Source: DASYUM01 sp036001225 (GTDB lineage Bacteria; Methylomirabilota; Methylomirabilia; Rokubacteriales; DASRDR01). Taken from it: a stretch of 10,920 nucleotides of DNA. Position 1 is the first letter of the stretch; each line of letters starts with the position of its first letter. Location: contig DASYUM010000101.1 in NCBI GenBank assembly GCA_036001225.1, positions 1-10,920 of the forward strand, read 5' to 3'. Positions 1 to 6,771 of the stretch are shown here, piece after piece. Made by a program: the position numbers and the translations under genes. Below the pieces are notes generated by a model. It was not told the origin of the DNA, made no database searches, and worked only from the letters and a program-made list of their open reading frames with translations.

Positions 1-75
1 CCCCCCGTTTTCGGGTTGGGTGGGTGGGCCGGCGGCAAAGCCGCCGCTCGGAGTGCTTTGGCCGGCCGTGAGGCC
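1..75 (-). repeat. Partial inverted copy (E) of the TAG-anchored hairpin repeat, cut by left edge
   Basis: On the minus strand this stretch reads CTCCGAGCGG, then a hairpin CGGCGGC-TTT-GCCGCCG (plus-strand arms 30-36 and 40-46). This matches the CTCCGAGCG plus GC-hairpin with TTT loop seen in the copies at 187-292, 8131-8252 and 8871-8991. The stem sequence differs from those copies but pairing is kept. The orientation is opposite to the other copies, so the expected TAG and first hairpin would lie left of the window, presumably after a plus-strand gene there. The assignment rests on one hairpin and its short flank, so confidence is moderate. Confidence 0.45.
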
Positions 76-186
76 AGGCCACGCGCACCGGCGCTGGGAG
101 CGCTCGGCGGGAACGCGAGCCGGAGGGTGTTTCCCTCGCGAGAGCAGTGGACCCTGTGGGAGTAACCGGGCGCCACGGATTATTCA
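76..186. other. Non-coding spacer with small hairpins, no gene seen
   Basis: No plausible gene was found. Open frames crossing this stretch are low-complexity shadows of the minus-strand gene to the right. It contains short inverted repeats such as GCGCT-ggg-AGCGC (91-103) and a CCTCGCGAG palindrome near 142. It lies between the oppositely oriented repeat copies at 1-75 and 187-292. No tRNA T-loop motif or rRNA signature was recognised. Confidence 0.5.
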
Positions 187-292
187 GCCGCAGACGGTCG
201 GTGTTCCGCTCCGAGCGCGGCCTTTGGCCGCGCAACTCTTCTCCTGGGGGAGGTCTTCGGAGGGGGCCGTCGAGGCCCCCTCCGATAGTCTA
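187..292 (-). repeat. TAG-anchored hairpin repeat, copy A (3' end of the binding-protein gene)
   Basis: In gene sense (minus strand) it begins with the TAG stop codon of the binding-protein gene (292-290), then four bases (289-286). A perfect 12-bp hairpin follows (arms 274-285 and 257-268, 5-nt loop), then a linker containing CCTCCCCC, then a second perfect 8-bp hairpin (arms 215-222 and 226-233, 3-nt loop). The conserved block GTGTTCCGCTCCGAG (202-215 region, plus strand) flanks the second hairpin. Compared with copies at 8131 and 8871 it lacks the segment containing AGTACC, and with it the third hairpin. Both hairpins differ from those copies by compensatory base pairs. Function is unknown; a transcript-end or 3'-stability element is the simplest reading. 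Confidence 0.85.
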
Positions 293-1864
293 GGTCCGCC
301 GCATCCGGAAGTTGAAGCGGCGCACCTCGAACTGCTGGTTCGGGTTGGGGGTGAACTCGACGTACTTCTGCAGCCCGTAGTCCTCGTAGGGCTGGATGAC
401 GATGACCCAGGGGTTGTGCTCGAGGAAGATCTTCGTCATCTTCCGGTAGGCGTCCTCGCGGAACTTCTCGTCGAGGCTGAAGCGGGCGGCGTTCCCCAGC
501 TCGTCGAACTCGGGATGCCGCCAGTAGTCCTGGGGCCCGCCGGGGCCGAGGAGCCGCCACATCATCCCGTCGGGGTCGGCCAGGGTCGAGGTCGGGTCCG
601 ACCACCAGAGACCCTTGAACGTCTTCTCCCGGTTCTTCTGGGCCCGGACCGAGTACTCGACCACCTCCACCACCACGTTGACGCCCACGTCCTTCCACAT
701 CCCGGCGATCGCCTCCGACATCGCCTTGTCGTTGGCCGTGTAGCCGACGGTGGTCTCGATGTAGATGGGCTCGTTCTTGTAGCCCGACTTCCGGAGCCGC
801 TCGCGGGCTTCCTTGGGGTCGTAGGGCAGCGGCGGCAGGCTCGCGTCGTAATGGTTGTCGCCCTTGGCGATGGGGCCGTTGGGGACGATCCCTCGCCCCC
901 GCCACAGCTCCTTGACGATCGCGTCGCGGTCGATCGCCAGCGACAGCGCCTGCTTGACGAGCGGGTTGTCGAGCGGCTTCACCTTCGAGTTGACGGCCAG
1001 GACGTAGAGGCCGGCATAAAGCGCTCCCGCCCCTCGGGTGCTCGGGTTCTGGTTGACGCGGTCCCAGTGGTCGGGGGTCAGGAGCACCATGGCGTCGATC
1101 TCGGCCTTGAGCAGGGCGGCGACGCGGGCGGCTGTCTCCGGGATCGGGCGGACGATCACGCGGTCCACGTCGATCTTGCCACCCCAGTAGTCGGCGTACG
1201 CCTCCAGGACGGTCTTGTCATCCTTGGTCCAGGAGCTCAATCGGATCGGGCCCGTGCCCACCGGCTTCTGGTTGAAGGTGTCGGCGCCGACCTGCTCGAG
1301 ATACTTCTTGGGCACCATCTGGCCGCCGTAGAAGGCGAGGCGCGCGGGCAGCAGGGGGTCCGGCTTCTTGGTGTGGATCACCAGCGTCAGCGGATCCGGC
1401 GTCTCGATCCGATCGATGGTCGTGAACACCGTCGAGACCATCGTCTTGGCGGTGGGATCGTACGTGCGCTCGAGGCTCCACTTGGCGTCGGCCGAGGTGA
1501 AGGGGTCGCCATTGTGCCAGCGGACCCCCGAGCGGAGCTTGAACTGGTAGGTGGTGGGCGCGGTCGTCTTCCACTCGGTCGCCAGCCCCGGGGAGAGCTT
1601 GCCGTCCGGGTGGCGGCTCGTCAGGTTGTCGAAGATGTTGAAGGAGACCCGGATGTCGTTGGCCGAGGTGGAGAAGTGGGGATCGAACTTCGAGATGTCG
1701 CCGCCCTGGGCGACCAACAGCTCCCGCTTCGACGTGGTCTGGGCGGCGACCGGGCCGGGCCGTCCCGTCTCCCACAGGCCGGCGGCCGCGACGCCGAGGC
1801 CGGCGGCGCGGCCCAGGAACTCGCGGCGGGAGAGCGTGTCGGGACTCCGGTGGTCGCGCTGCAT
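290..1864 (-). CDS. ABC transporter substrate-binding protein, family 5 (peptide/nickel type), Tat-exported
   Basis: This 524-residue periplasmic binding protein resembles the DppA/OppA family (SBP_bac_5), which delivers peptides or other small solutes to an inner-membrane ABC permease. Residues 12-18 are SRREFLG, a twin-arginine signal. A hydrophobic Ala/Gly-rich stretch follows, with a likely cleavage after VAA near residue 41. The mature protein has family landmarks: the opening ISKFDPHF, then SPGLATEW, VRWHNGDPFTSAD, VGTGPIRLSSW, YWGG and ALSLAIDRDAIV. The start chosen is ATG at 1864, because AGGAGGT lies 5 nt upstream; an in-frame codon nine residues earlier has no such site. A promoter with a perfect -35 lies upstream. 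No permease or ATPase genes are in the window, so the substrate cannot be inferred. The gene ends at a TAG that is also the first codon of repeat copy A. Confidence 0.93.
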   Translation of the reverse strand: MQRDHRSPDTLSRREFLGRAAGLGVAAAGLWETGRPGPVAAQTTSKRELLVAQGGDISKFDPHFSTSANDIRVSFNIFDNLTSRHPDGKLSPGLATEWKTTAPTTYQFKLRSGVRWHNGDPFTSADAKWSLERTYDPTAKTMVSTVFTTIDRIETPDPLTLVIHTKKPDPLLPARLAFYGGQMVPKKYLEQVGADTFNQKPVGTGPIRLSSWTKDDKTVLEAYADYWGGKIDVDRVIVRPIPETAARVAALLKAEIDAMVLLTPDHWDRVNQNPSTRGAGALYAGLYVLAVNSKVKPLDNPLVKQALSLAIDRDAIVKELWRGRGIVPNGPIAKGDNHYDASLPPLPYDPKEARERLRKSGYKNEPIYIETTVGYTANDKAMSEAIAGMWKDVGVNVVVEVVEYSVRAQKNREKTFKGLWWSDPTSTLADPDGMMWRLLGPGGPQDYWRHPEFDELGNAARFSLDEKFREDAYRKMTKIFLEHNPWVIVIQPYEDYGLQKYVEFTPNPNQQFEVRRFNFRMRRT

Positions 1865-1923
1865 GGTCGACCTCCTGTGGGGCGCGCACACGCCCGAGGC
1901 GAGGATGGACGCGAAGTACGCTC

Positions 1924-1952
1924 AAGGTAGCGGCGGCCCCCACCCTTGTCAA
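1924..1952 (-). promoter_or_regulatory. Sigma70-like promoter for the binding-protein gene
   Basis: On the minus strand a perfect -35 TTGACA (1952-1947) is followed by a 17-nt spacer and a weaker -10, TACCTT (1929-1924). Transcription would start near 1917, giving a leader of about 50 nt that includes the strong AGGAGGT before the ATG at 1864. The -35 match and spacing are seen directly; activity is inferred. Confidence 0.5.
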
Positions 1953-1980
1953 GGCGGCCGGCCGGCCGGCGGCCGGCCGG
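1953..1980. repeat. GGCCGG-rich palindromic tract between divergent genes
   Basis: This 28-bp stretch is made only of G and C and consists of overlapping GGCCGG/GGCGGCC units, so it is largely self-complementary. It lies between the -35 of the binding-protein promoter (1947-1952) and a TTGAAA candidate -35 for the divergent gene (1984-1989). It could be an operator-like site shared by both promoters or simply a slippage-prone simple repeat. Confidence 0.5.
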
Positions 1981-1983
1981 ACG

Positions 1984-2013
1984 TTGAAAGCACGCGGGCC
2001 GTTCTGCTACAAG
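1984..2013 (+). promoter_or_regulatory. Candidate promoter for the flavin reductase operon
   Basis: TTGAAA (1984-1989, five of six to consensus) is separated by 18 nt from TACAAG (2008-2013), which is preceded by TG one base earlier (TGCTACAAG), an extended -10 pattern. Transcription would start near 2020, leaving only about 4 nt before the ATG at 2024. The Shine-Dalgarno AGGAGA (2015-2020) would then lie mostly outside the transcript. Either the gene is nearly leaderless from this promoter or the true promoter lies farther upstream. Confidence 0.35.
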
Positions 2014-2023
2014 TAGGAGAAGC

Positions 2024-2509
2024 ATGCCGATCACCGCGGCTGAGTTCCGCCTGGCCCTCCGCCATTTCCCGGCCGGGGTCACCGTCGTCACCACCCGGCA
2101 CGCCGACGGCCGCCCCTGCGGGCTGACCTTGAGCGCATTCACCTCGGTCTCGCTCGACCCGCCGCTCGTCCTCGTGTGCATCGACCACGCGGCCACCGCC
2201 TACCGGGCCTTCATCGAATCGGGCTGGTTCGCGGTGAACGTCCTCGGCAAGAGCCAAGAGCATCTCTCCCGCCGCTTCGCGACCACGGCGACGGACAAGT
2301 TCGCCGGGATCGCCTTCCGGGAGGGTCAGGCCGGGCTGCCGATCCTCGACGACGTCGTCGCCGCCCTCGAGTGCCGGGTCGTCCACCAGTATGCGGGAGG
2401 CGACCACACCATCTTCGTGGGCCAGGTGGAGGTGGTGTCGGTCACCGGCGGTCCTCCCCTCGTCTACTTCCGGGGGGCGTATCATCACCTCGAGACCGAC
2501 CACCCATGA
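2024..2509 (+). CDS. Flavin reductase-like, FMN-binding protein
   Basis: This 161-residue protein belongs to the flavin reductase-like domain family (HpaC/SsuE-type helpers and related FMN proteins), which reduces FMN or FAD with NAD(P)H for a partner oxygenase. Family landmarks are FPAGVTVVTT (residues 15-24), GLTLSAFTSVSLDPPL (33-48, flavin contact), FAVNVL (69-74), LECRV (115-119), GDHTIFVGQV (126-135) and LVYFRG near the C-terminus. The length is normal for a single-domain member. AGGAGA lies 3-8 nt before the ATG. Its stop overlaps the next start as ATGA (2506-2509), so it is probably translationally coupled to the persulfide dioxygenase gene. No flavin-dependent monooxygenase is in the window, so the electron acceptor is unknown. 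Confidence 0.9.
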   Translation: MPITAAEFRLALRHFPAGVTVVTTRHADGRPCGLTLSAFTSVSLDPPLVLVCIDHAATAYRAFIESGWFAVNVLGKSQEHLSRRFATTATDKFAGIAFREGQAGLPILDDVVAALECRVVHQYAGGDHTIFVGQVEVVSVTGGPPLVYFRGAYHHLETDHP

Positions 2510-3873
2510 TCTTCAAGCCGGTCCCCAACGAGGCCGCCGGCTGCCTCGCCTACCTGGTCGGCTGCGAGAAGGCGGGGGTGGCGGCCGTGATCGACCCCGG
2601 GCGGCCCGACCTCGACGAGTACGTGGCGCTGGCCGAGGCCCGCGGGCTGACGCTGACCCACGTCCTCGACACCCACATCCATGCCGACCACGTCTCCGGG
2701 AATCGGGAGCTGGCCGCGCGGACCGGCGCCAGCCTCTACCTCCACGAGGCCGCTGACGTCCGCTTCCCGTTCCGCGGCCTCCGGGACGGGGACCGGCTGG
2801 CGCTGGGCACGGTGGAGGTGCGCGTCCTCCACACGCCGGGGCACACGCCCGAGAGCATGTGCCTCGTCGTCACCGACACGACCCGCGGTCCCGAGCCCTG
2901 GTTCGCCTTCACCGGCGATACCCTCTTCGTCGGCGACGTGGGACGCCCCGACTTCGGCGGCGAGCGGGCCGCCACCGAGCTCCACCGGAGCCTCTTCGAG
3001 CGCCTGCTCCCTCTGGGGGACGCCGTCGAGGTCTACCCGGCTCACGGCGCCGGCTCCACGTGCGGCCGGGCGATGTCGGCCAAGGTCGGGTCGACGATCG
3101 GCTTCGAGCGGCGCTTCAACCCCGCGCTCCGGCACCCGGCCCCCGACGCGTTCGTTCGCGCCCTCCTGGACGGGCCGCCGCCGCGGCCGCCCAACATGGA
3201 TCGGATCATCGGCAAGAACAAGGGGGTCGTCATGCTCAAGCGCTCGACGCCCGAGCGCCTGGAGGCCCGCGACCTGGGCGCCCGGCTCCAGACGGGGGCG
3301 ACGCTGGTGGACATCCGGGACCCGCGGGCCTTCGGCGCCGGCCACGTGGCGGGCAGCCTCAACATCTGGATCGACAGCCCGCAGTTCGCGGAGCGCGTGA
3401 GCTGGTTCGTGCCGCCCGGCCGGCCGCTCATCCTGCTGGCCGAGTCCGAGGCCGACGTCGTGCGCGCGGTGGGCGCCTTCACGCGCATCGGGCTCGACGA
3501 CGTCGCCGCCTACGTCGTCGGGAGCCCGGCGGTGCGGGCTTCGGGCCTGGCGGTGGCCGAGCTGCCGAACGTCACCGCGCCCGAGCTGGGCCACCGCCTG
3601 GCGGGGGACCGGAGCCTGGTGGTCCTCGACGTCCGGGAGCCGTTCGAGTGGGACGAAGGCCACGTGCCGGGCGCCGTCCACATCCCGATGCGCCAGGTCA
3701 CCGACCGGGCGACCGAGTTGCCGCGTGACCGGACCATCGCGGTGATCTGTCGGGGAGGCCCCCGCTCGAGCACGGTCGGCAGCCTGCTCCTCACCCGTGG
3801 CTTCACGCGGCTCCTCAACGTGTGGGGCGGGATGACGGGCTGGCTCGAGGCCGGGCTGCCGGTCGAGGAGTAA
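2506..3873 (+). CDS. CstB-like persulfide dioxygenase with two rhodanese domains
   Basis: This 455-residue three-domain protein is predicted to oxidise glutathione- or thiol-persulfide to sulfite and to move sulfane sulfur. An N-terminal metallo-beta-lactamase fold of the ETHE1/persulfide dioxygenase type carries HIHADH (H57, H59, D61, H62), PGH (H113), TGD (D138) and PAH (H180); in this family the mononuclear iron is held by conserved histidines and an aspartate. Residues from about 252 to 340 form a first rhodanese fold whose active-site position reads LAESEAD, without cysteine, so it is probably non-catalytic. Residues from about 357 to 452 form a second rhodanese with an intact CRGGPRSS loop (C415). 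The order dioxygenase, pseudo-rhodanese, rhodanese matches the CstB architecture. ATG at 2506 is chosen because it overlaps the previous stop and starts the fold correctly; no strong Shine-Dalgarno is seen. Cytoplasmic, with no signal peptide. Confidence 0.92.
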   Translation: MIFKPVPNEAAGCLAYLVGCEKAGVAAVIDPGRPDLDEYVALAEARGLTLTHVLDTHIHADHVSGNRELAARTGASLYLHEAADVRFPFRGLRDGDRLALGTVEVRVLHTPGHTPESMCLVVTDTTRGPEPWFAFTGDTLFVGDVGRPDFGGERAATELHRSLFERLLPLGDAVEVYPAHGAGSTCGRAMSAKVGSTIGFERRFNPALRHPAPDAFVRALLDGPPPRPPNMDRIIGKNKGVVMLKRSTPERLEARDLGARLQTGATLVDIRDPRAFGAGHVAGSLNIWIDSPQFAERVSWFVPPGRPLILLAESEADVVRAVGAFTRIGLDDVAAYVVGSPAVRASGLAVAELPNVTAPELGHRLAGDRSLVVLDVREPFEWDEGHVPGAVHIPMRQVTDRATELPRDRTIAVICRGGPRSSTVGSLLLTRGFTRLLNVWGGMTGWLEAGLPVEE

Positions 3874-3874
3874 C

Positions 3875-5014
3875 CTGGGGGGCCCGGTCGAGGCGCCGCT
3901 CCGCGTCCTCCACATCTACCCCAAGGGCGACTTCCACACCGGCGCCGCCATCCAGCTTCGCGACCTGGCCGCCGGCCTCGCCGCCCGTGGTCATCGCGTG
4001 CTCGTCCTCACCCGCCCGAGCGCGCGGTGGACCGCCGAGGCGGAGACCGGCGGCTTCGCCCACCACGGCCGCTTCCGCGCCGCCGCCGATCCGGTGGGAG
4101 CGGCCCGCCTGGCCGCGCTCCTGCGCGCCGAGCGGATCCAGGTCGTCCACGCTCACAAAGGTGGCGGTCGGAGCTTGACCCTGCTCGCCCGCCTGTTCGG
4201 CGCGGCGCCGCCGCTGGTGGTGAACCGCGGGGTGAGCTTTCCCCTCTCGCTCACCGGCCGCTGGCTCGACGGCAGCCCGCTGGTGGCGCGCGTGGTCGCC
4301 GTCTGCGAGGCGATCAGGTCCGACCTGATCCGACAGGGCATCCCGCCCGACAAGGTCGAGGTGGTCTACTCGGGCACCGACACCGACCGCTTCGATCCGG
4401 CCGGGGCCGACGGCCGGCGCATCCGCGCCGAGCTGGGACTGGGACCGGCGCCGCCGCTGGTGATCCAGGTCGGCGTGCGGGAGCCGAAGGGGAACGACGA
4501 CGTCGTCCGGGCCTTCGGCCGCGTGCGGGCGGTGCGACCGGAGGCTCGGCTGCTCCTGGTCGGGGCGCGGACCGAGAAGCGAAAGGTCCTCGAAGACCTG
4601 GCGGCCGGCCTCGGGCTCGGCGGGGCGGTGACGATCTGGGGCTACCGCGACGACATCCCGGACATTCTCGCCGCCGCCGACGTCGCGGTGGACGCCTCCT
4701 ACGCCGGTCATGGGATCACCGGGGCGCTCCGCGAATCGCTCGCGATGGAGACCCCGGTGGTCGCCACGAACACCGCCGGCAACCCGGAGCTGGTCCGCCA
4801 CGAGGTGACCGGCCTCCTGGTGCCGCCGCGCGACCCGGCCGCCCTCGCCACCGCCGTGCTCCGCCTCCTCGGCGATCCCGCCTGGGCCCGGAGTCTCGGT
4901 GGCGCCGGCCGCCGGCTGGTCGCCGAGCGCTTCTCGACGCGGGCCAAGCTCGGCCGCCTGGAGGCGCTCTACCGGACGCTCGCGGAGAGCCAGAATTCCG
5001 AGTTCCGACCCTAG
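3875..5014 (+). CDS. Family 4 glycosyltransferase (GT-B fold), probable CTG start
   Basis: This is a GT4-type retaining glycosyltransferase, probably acting on LPS core or another cell-surface glycan in the cytoplasm. The Rossmann start LRVLHIYPKGDFHTGAA (about residues 9-25) and the helix QLRDLAAGLAARGH must be coding. The reading frame upstream to the stop at 3833-3835 has no ATG, GTG or TTG, however, and only CTG at 3875, with GGAG at 3867-3870. Starting there gives 379 residues, normal for the family. The next in-frame start (GTG at 3998) would remove the first strand and glycine loop. Donor-site landmarks are VIQVGVREPKGNDD (about 197-210, with R202 and K205), LLLVGARTEK and the C-terminal RESLAMETPVVATNTAGNPELV. 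The first Glu of the usual E-x7-E motif is His here (about H279, E287). Only 1 nt separates it from the previous stop. Confidence 0.85.
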   Translation: MGGPVEAPLRVLHIYPKGDFHTGAAIQLRDLAAGLAARGHRVLVLTRPSARWTAEAETGGFAHHGRFRAAADPVGAARLAALLRAERIQVVHAHKGGGRSLTLLARLFGAAPPLVVNRGVSFPLSLTGRWLDGSPLVARVVAVCEAIRSDLIRQGIPPDKVEVVYSGTDTDRFDPAGADGRRIRAELGLGPAPPLVIQVGVREPKGNDDVVRAFGRVRAVRPEARLLLVGARTEKRKVLEDLAAGLGLGGAVTIWGYRDDIPDILAAADVAVDASYAGHGITGALRESLAMETPVVATNTAGNPELVRHEVTGLLVPPRDPAALATAVLRLLGDPAWARSLGGAGRRLVAERFSTRAKLGRLEALYRTLAESQNSEFRP

Positions 5015-5021
5015 AGCGCGC

Positions 5022-5030
5022 TGCTACAAT
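5022..5030 (+). promoter_or_regulatory. Extended -10 motif upstream of msbA
   Basis: TGCTACAAT is a TGn extended -10 with five of six bases of TATAAT. A weak -35 (TTCCGA, 5003-5008) lies 16 nt upstream. Transcription would start near 5037, just before the TGGAG Shine-Dalgarno of the GTG start at 5050. The same TGCTACAA string occurs before the flavin reductase gene (2005-2012). This would allow msbA and the ligase to be transcribed separately from the sulfur genes. Confidence 0.4.
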
Positions 5031-5049
5031 ACCGCCACTGGAGCGCACC

Positions 5050-6771
5050 GTGGGCATTCGCCGCCTCCTGCCATACGTTCGTCCTCACTGGGGCTGGCTC
5101 GTCGTCGGGGGCGTGCTGGCCGCCATCGTCTCGGCGATGGACGGGCTGATCGCGTGGCTGGTGAAGCCGACCATGGACGAGATCTTCATCCGGCGGGACC
5201 TCACCATGCTGAAGGTCCTGCCGCTGATCATCCTGGCTATCTACCTGGCCAAGGGCGCCGGGCGCTACGGCCAGTCCTACCTCATGGCGGCCGTCGGCGA
5301 GCGGGTCATCGCGGCCGTCCGCCGCGACCTCTACGTCCATCTCCAGGCGATGCCGCTGGCCTTCTTCCACGGCCGCCACTCGGCCGACCTGATGTCGCGG
5401 ATCGTGGTGGACGCCACCCGGCTGGCCCGCCTCTCGTCCGAGGTGCTGGTGATGGCCTTCCGGCAGGTGGCGACGATGGTGGCGCTGATCGTCGTGATGT
5501 TCACCCAGGAGTGGCGCTTGACCCTGCTGGCGCTGGTCGCCTTTCCCCTGGTGGGGCTGACCATCCGGAGCCTGGGCCGCCGGCTGTACCTGATCAACCG
5601 GGGGACGCAGGAGCAGATCGCCGCCCTCACGACCCTGCTCCAGGAGGCGCTGACCGGCACCAAGATCGTGAAGGCCTTCGGTCGGGAGGAGCACGAGCGC
5701 GCGCGCTTCGACCGGATCAACCACCAGCTCCTCGAGCTGTCGCTCAAGGACCATCGGGTGGACGAGCTGTCGGAGCCGCTCATGGAGGTCCTGGCCGCCC
5801 TCGGCGTGATGGCGATCCTGTGGTACGGCGGCTACCGCGTGGTCCAGGGCGAGCTGACGGCGGGCGCGCTGCTCTCCTTCGTCACCGCGACCCTGATGCT
5901 CTACGGGCCGGTCCGGAAGCTCTCCCGGATCGCCAACCTCCATCAGCAGACGCTGCCCTCGGTGGACCGCATCTTCGAGGTCCTGGCCCTGGAGCCGGCG
6001 GTGGCCGACGCGCCCGACGCGCGGATCCTCCCCGCCTTTCGGGACCGAATCGAGTTCGATCACGTCTGGTTCCAGTACCACGACGGCGAGATGGTCCTCA
6101 AGGACATCGCCCTCACGGTCCCGCGGGGCGAGGTGGTCGCCTTCGTGGGGATGAGCGGCGCCGGCAAGTCTACCCTGACCGACCTCATCCCGCGCTTCCA
6201 CGACGTGAGCCGCGGCCGCCTTCTGATCGATGGCGTGGACGTCCGCCGCTACACGCAGGCCTCGCTCCGGGCGCAGATCGCGCTCGTGACCCAGGACACC
6301 TTCCTCTTCCACGACACGATCGAGGCCAACATCGCCTATGGGAAGCCTGACGCCGCCCGCGAGGAGATCGAGCGGGCGGCCCGGGCCGCCTACGCCCACG
6401 AATTCATCGCCGGGCTGCCCGACGGCTACCAGACGCTGGCCGGCGAGCGCGGCGTCAAGCTGTCGGGCGGTCAGCGGCAGCGGATCGCGCTGGCCCGGGC
6501 ATTCCTCAAAGACCCGGCGATCCTGATCCTGGACGAGGCCACCTCCGAGCTGGACGCCGAGTCGGAGTTCATCGTCCAGCAGGCGCTGGCCGACCTCACC
6601 AAGGGGCGGACGGTCCTCCTGATCGCCCACCGCCTCTCCACCGTGCGCCTCGCCCATCGGATCGTGGTCTTCCACGAGGGCCGCATCGTGGAGGTCGGAC
6701 GCCACGACGAGCTGCTGGCCCGGGATGGCCTGTATCGGCGCTTGCATGCCCTGCAATCCGCCTCCCCATGA
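5050..6771 (+). CDS. msbA: MsbA-type lipid A/LPS flippase (ABC exporter, fused membrane and ATPase domains)
   Basis: This 573-residue half-transporter, working as a homodimer in the inner membrane, is predicted to flip lipid A-core or another lipid-linked saccharide using ATP. An N-terminal six-helix exporter domain spans about residues 15-300, including FFHGRHSADLMSRI and the coupling stretch TGTKIVKAFGREEHE. The C-terminal ATPase has Walker A GMSGAGKST (367-375), Q-loop Gln415, signature LSGGQ (471-475), Walker B ILILDE (491-496) and His527 of the H-loop, all intact. Length and layout are standard for MsbA. The GTG start at 5050 is chosen for the TGGAG at 5038-5042, 7 nt upstream, and because the hydrophobic domain begins directly after it; longer readings run through the preceding gene. 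The neighbouring glycosyltransferase and O-antigen ligase support an LPS role over drug export. Confidence 0.92.
   Translation: MGIRRLLPYVRPHWGWLVVGGVLAAIVSAMDGLIAWLVKPTMDEIFIRRDLTMLKVLPLIILAIYLAKGAGRYGQSYLMAAVGERVIAAVRRDLYVHLQAMPLAFFHGRHSADLMSRIVVDATRLARLSSEVLVMAFRQVATMVALIVVMFTQEWRLTLLALVAFPLVGLTIRSLGRRLYLINRGTQEQIAALTTLLQEALTGTKIVKAFGREEHERARFDRINHQLLELSLKDHRVDELSEPLMEVLAALGVMAILWYGGYRVVQGELTAGALLSFVTATLMLYGPVRKLSRIANLHQQTLPSVDRIFEVLALEPAVADAPDARILPAFRDRIEFDHVWFQYHDGEMVLKDIALTVPRGEVVAFVGMSGAGKSTLTDLIPRFHDVSRGRLLIDGVDVRRYTQASLRAQIALVTQDTFLFHDTIEANIAYGKPDAAREEIERAARAAYAHEFIAGLPDGYQTLAGERGVKLSGGQRQRIALARAFLKDPAILILDEATSELDAESEFIVQQALADLTKGRTVLLIAHRLSTVRLAHRIVVFHEGRIVEVGRHDELLARDGLYRRLHALQSASP

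Noticed and set aside
95..186. Cobalamin-riboswitch-like string on the minus strand (CCACTG, nine bases, GGGAA)
   Set aside because: The flanking conserved boxes of that riboswitch are not recognisable, and the stretch lies downstream of a gene end rather than upstream of a start on that strand.
20..1930. Long plus-strand open frame of 636 codons
   Set aside because: It is antisense to the binding-protein gene, has a Val/Gly/Arg-rich composition typical of shadow frames in GC-rich DNA and shows no domain.
2176..2505. Extending the dioxygenase gene upstream to 2176
   Set aside because: The added stretch overlaps the flavin reductase out of frame and is Arg/Pro-rich; the ATG at 2506 overlaps the reductase stop as ATGA and starts the metallo-beta-lactamase fold directly.
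2485..3915. Long minus-strand open frame opposite the persulfide dioxygenase
   Set aside because: It has the low-complexity Arg/Gly/Ala composition of a shadow frame and lies opposite a gene with clear catalytic motifs.
4027..5049. Extending the msbA reading frame to 4027
   Set aside because: The extension lies out of frame over the glycosyltransferase gene; GTG at 5050 with TGGAG upstream begins the exporter domain.
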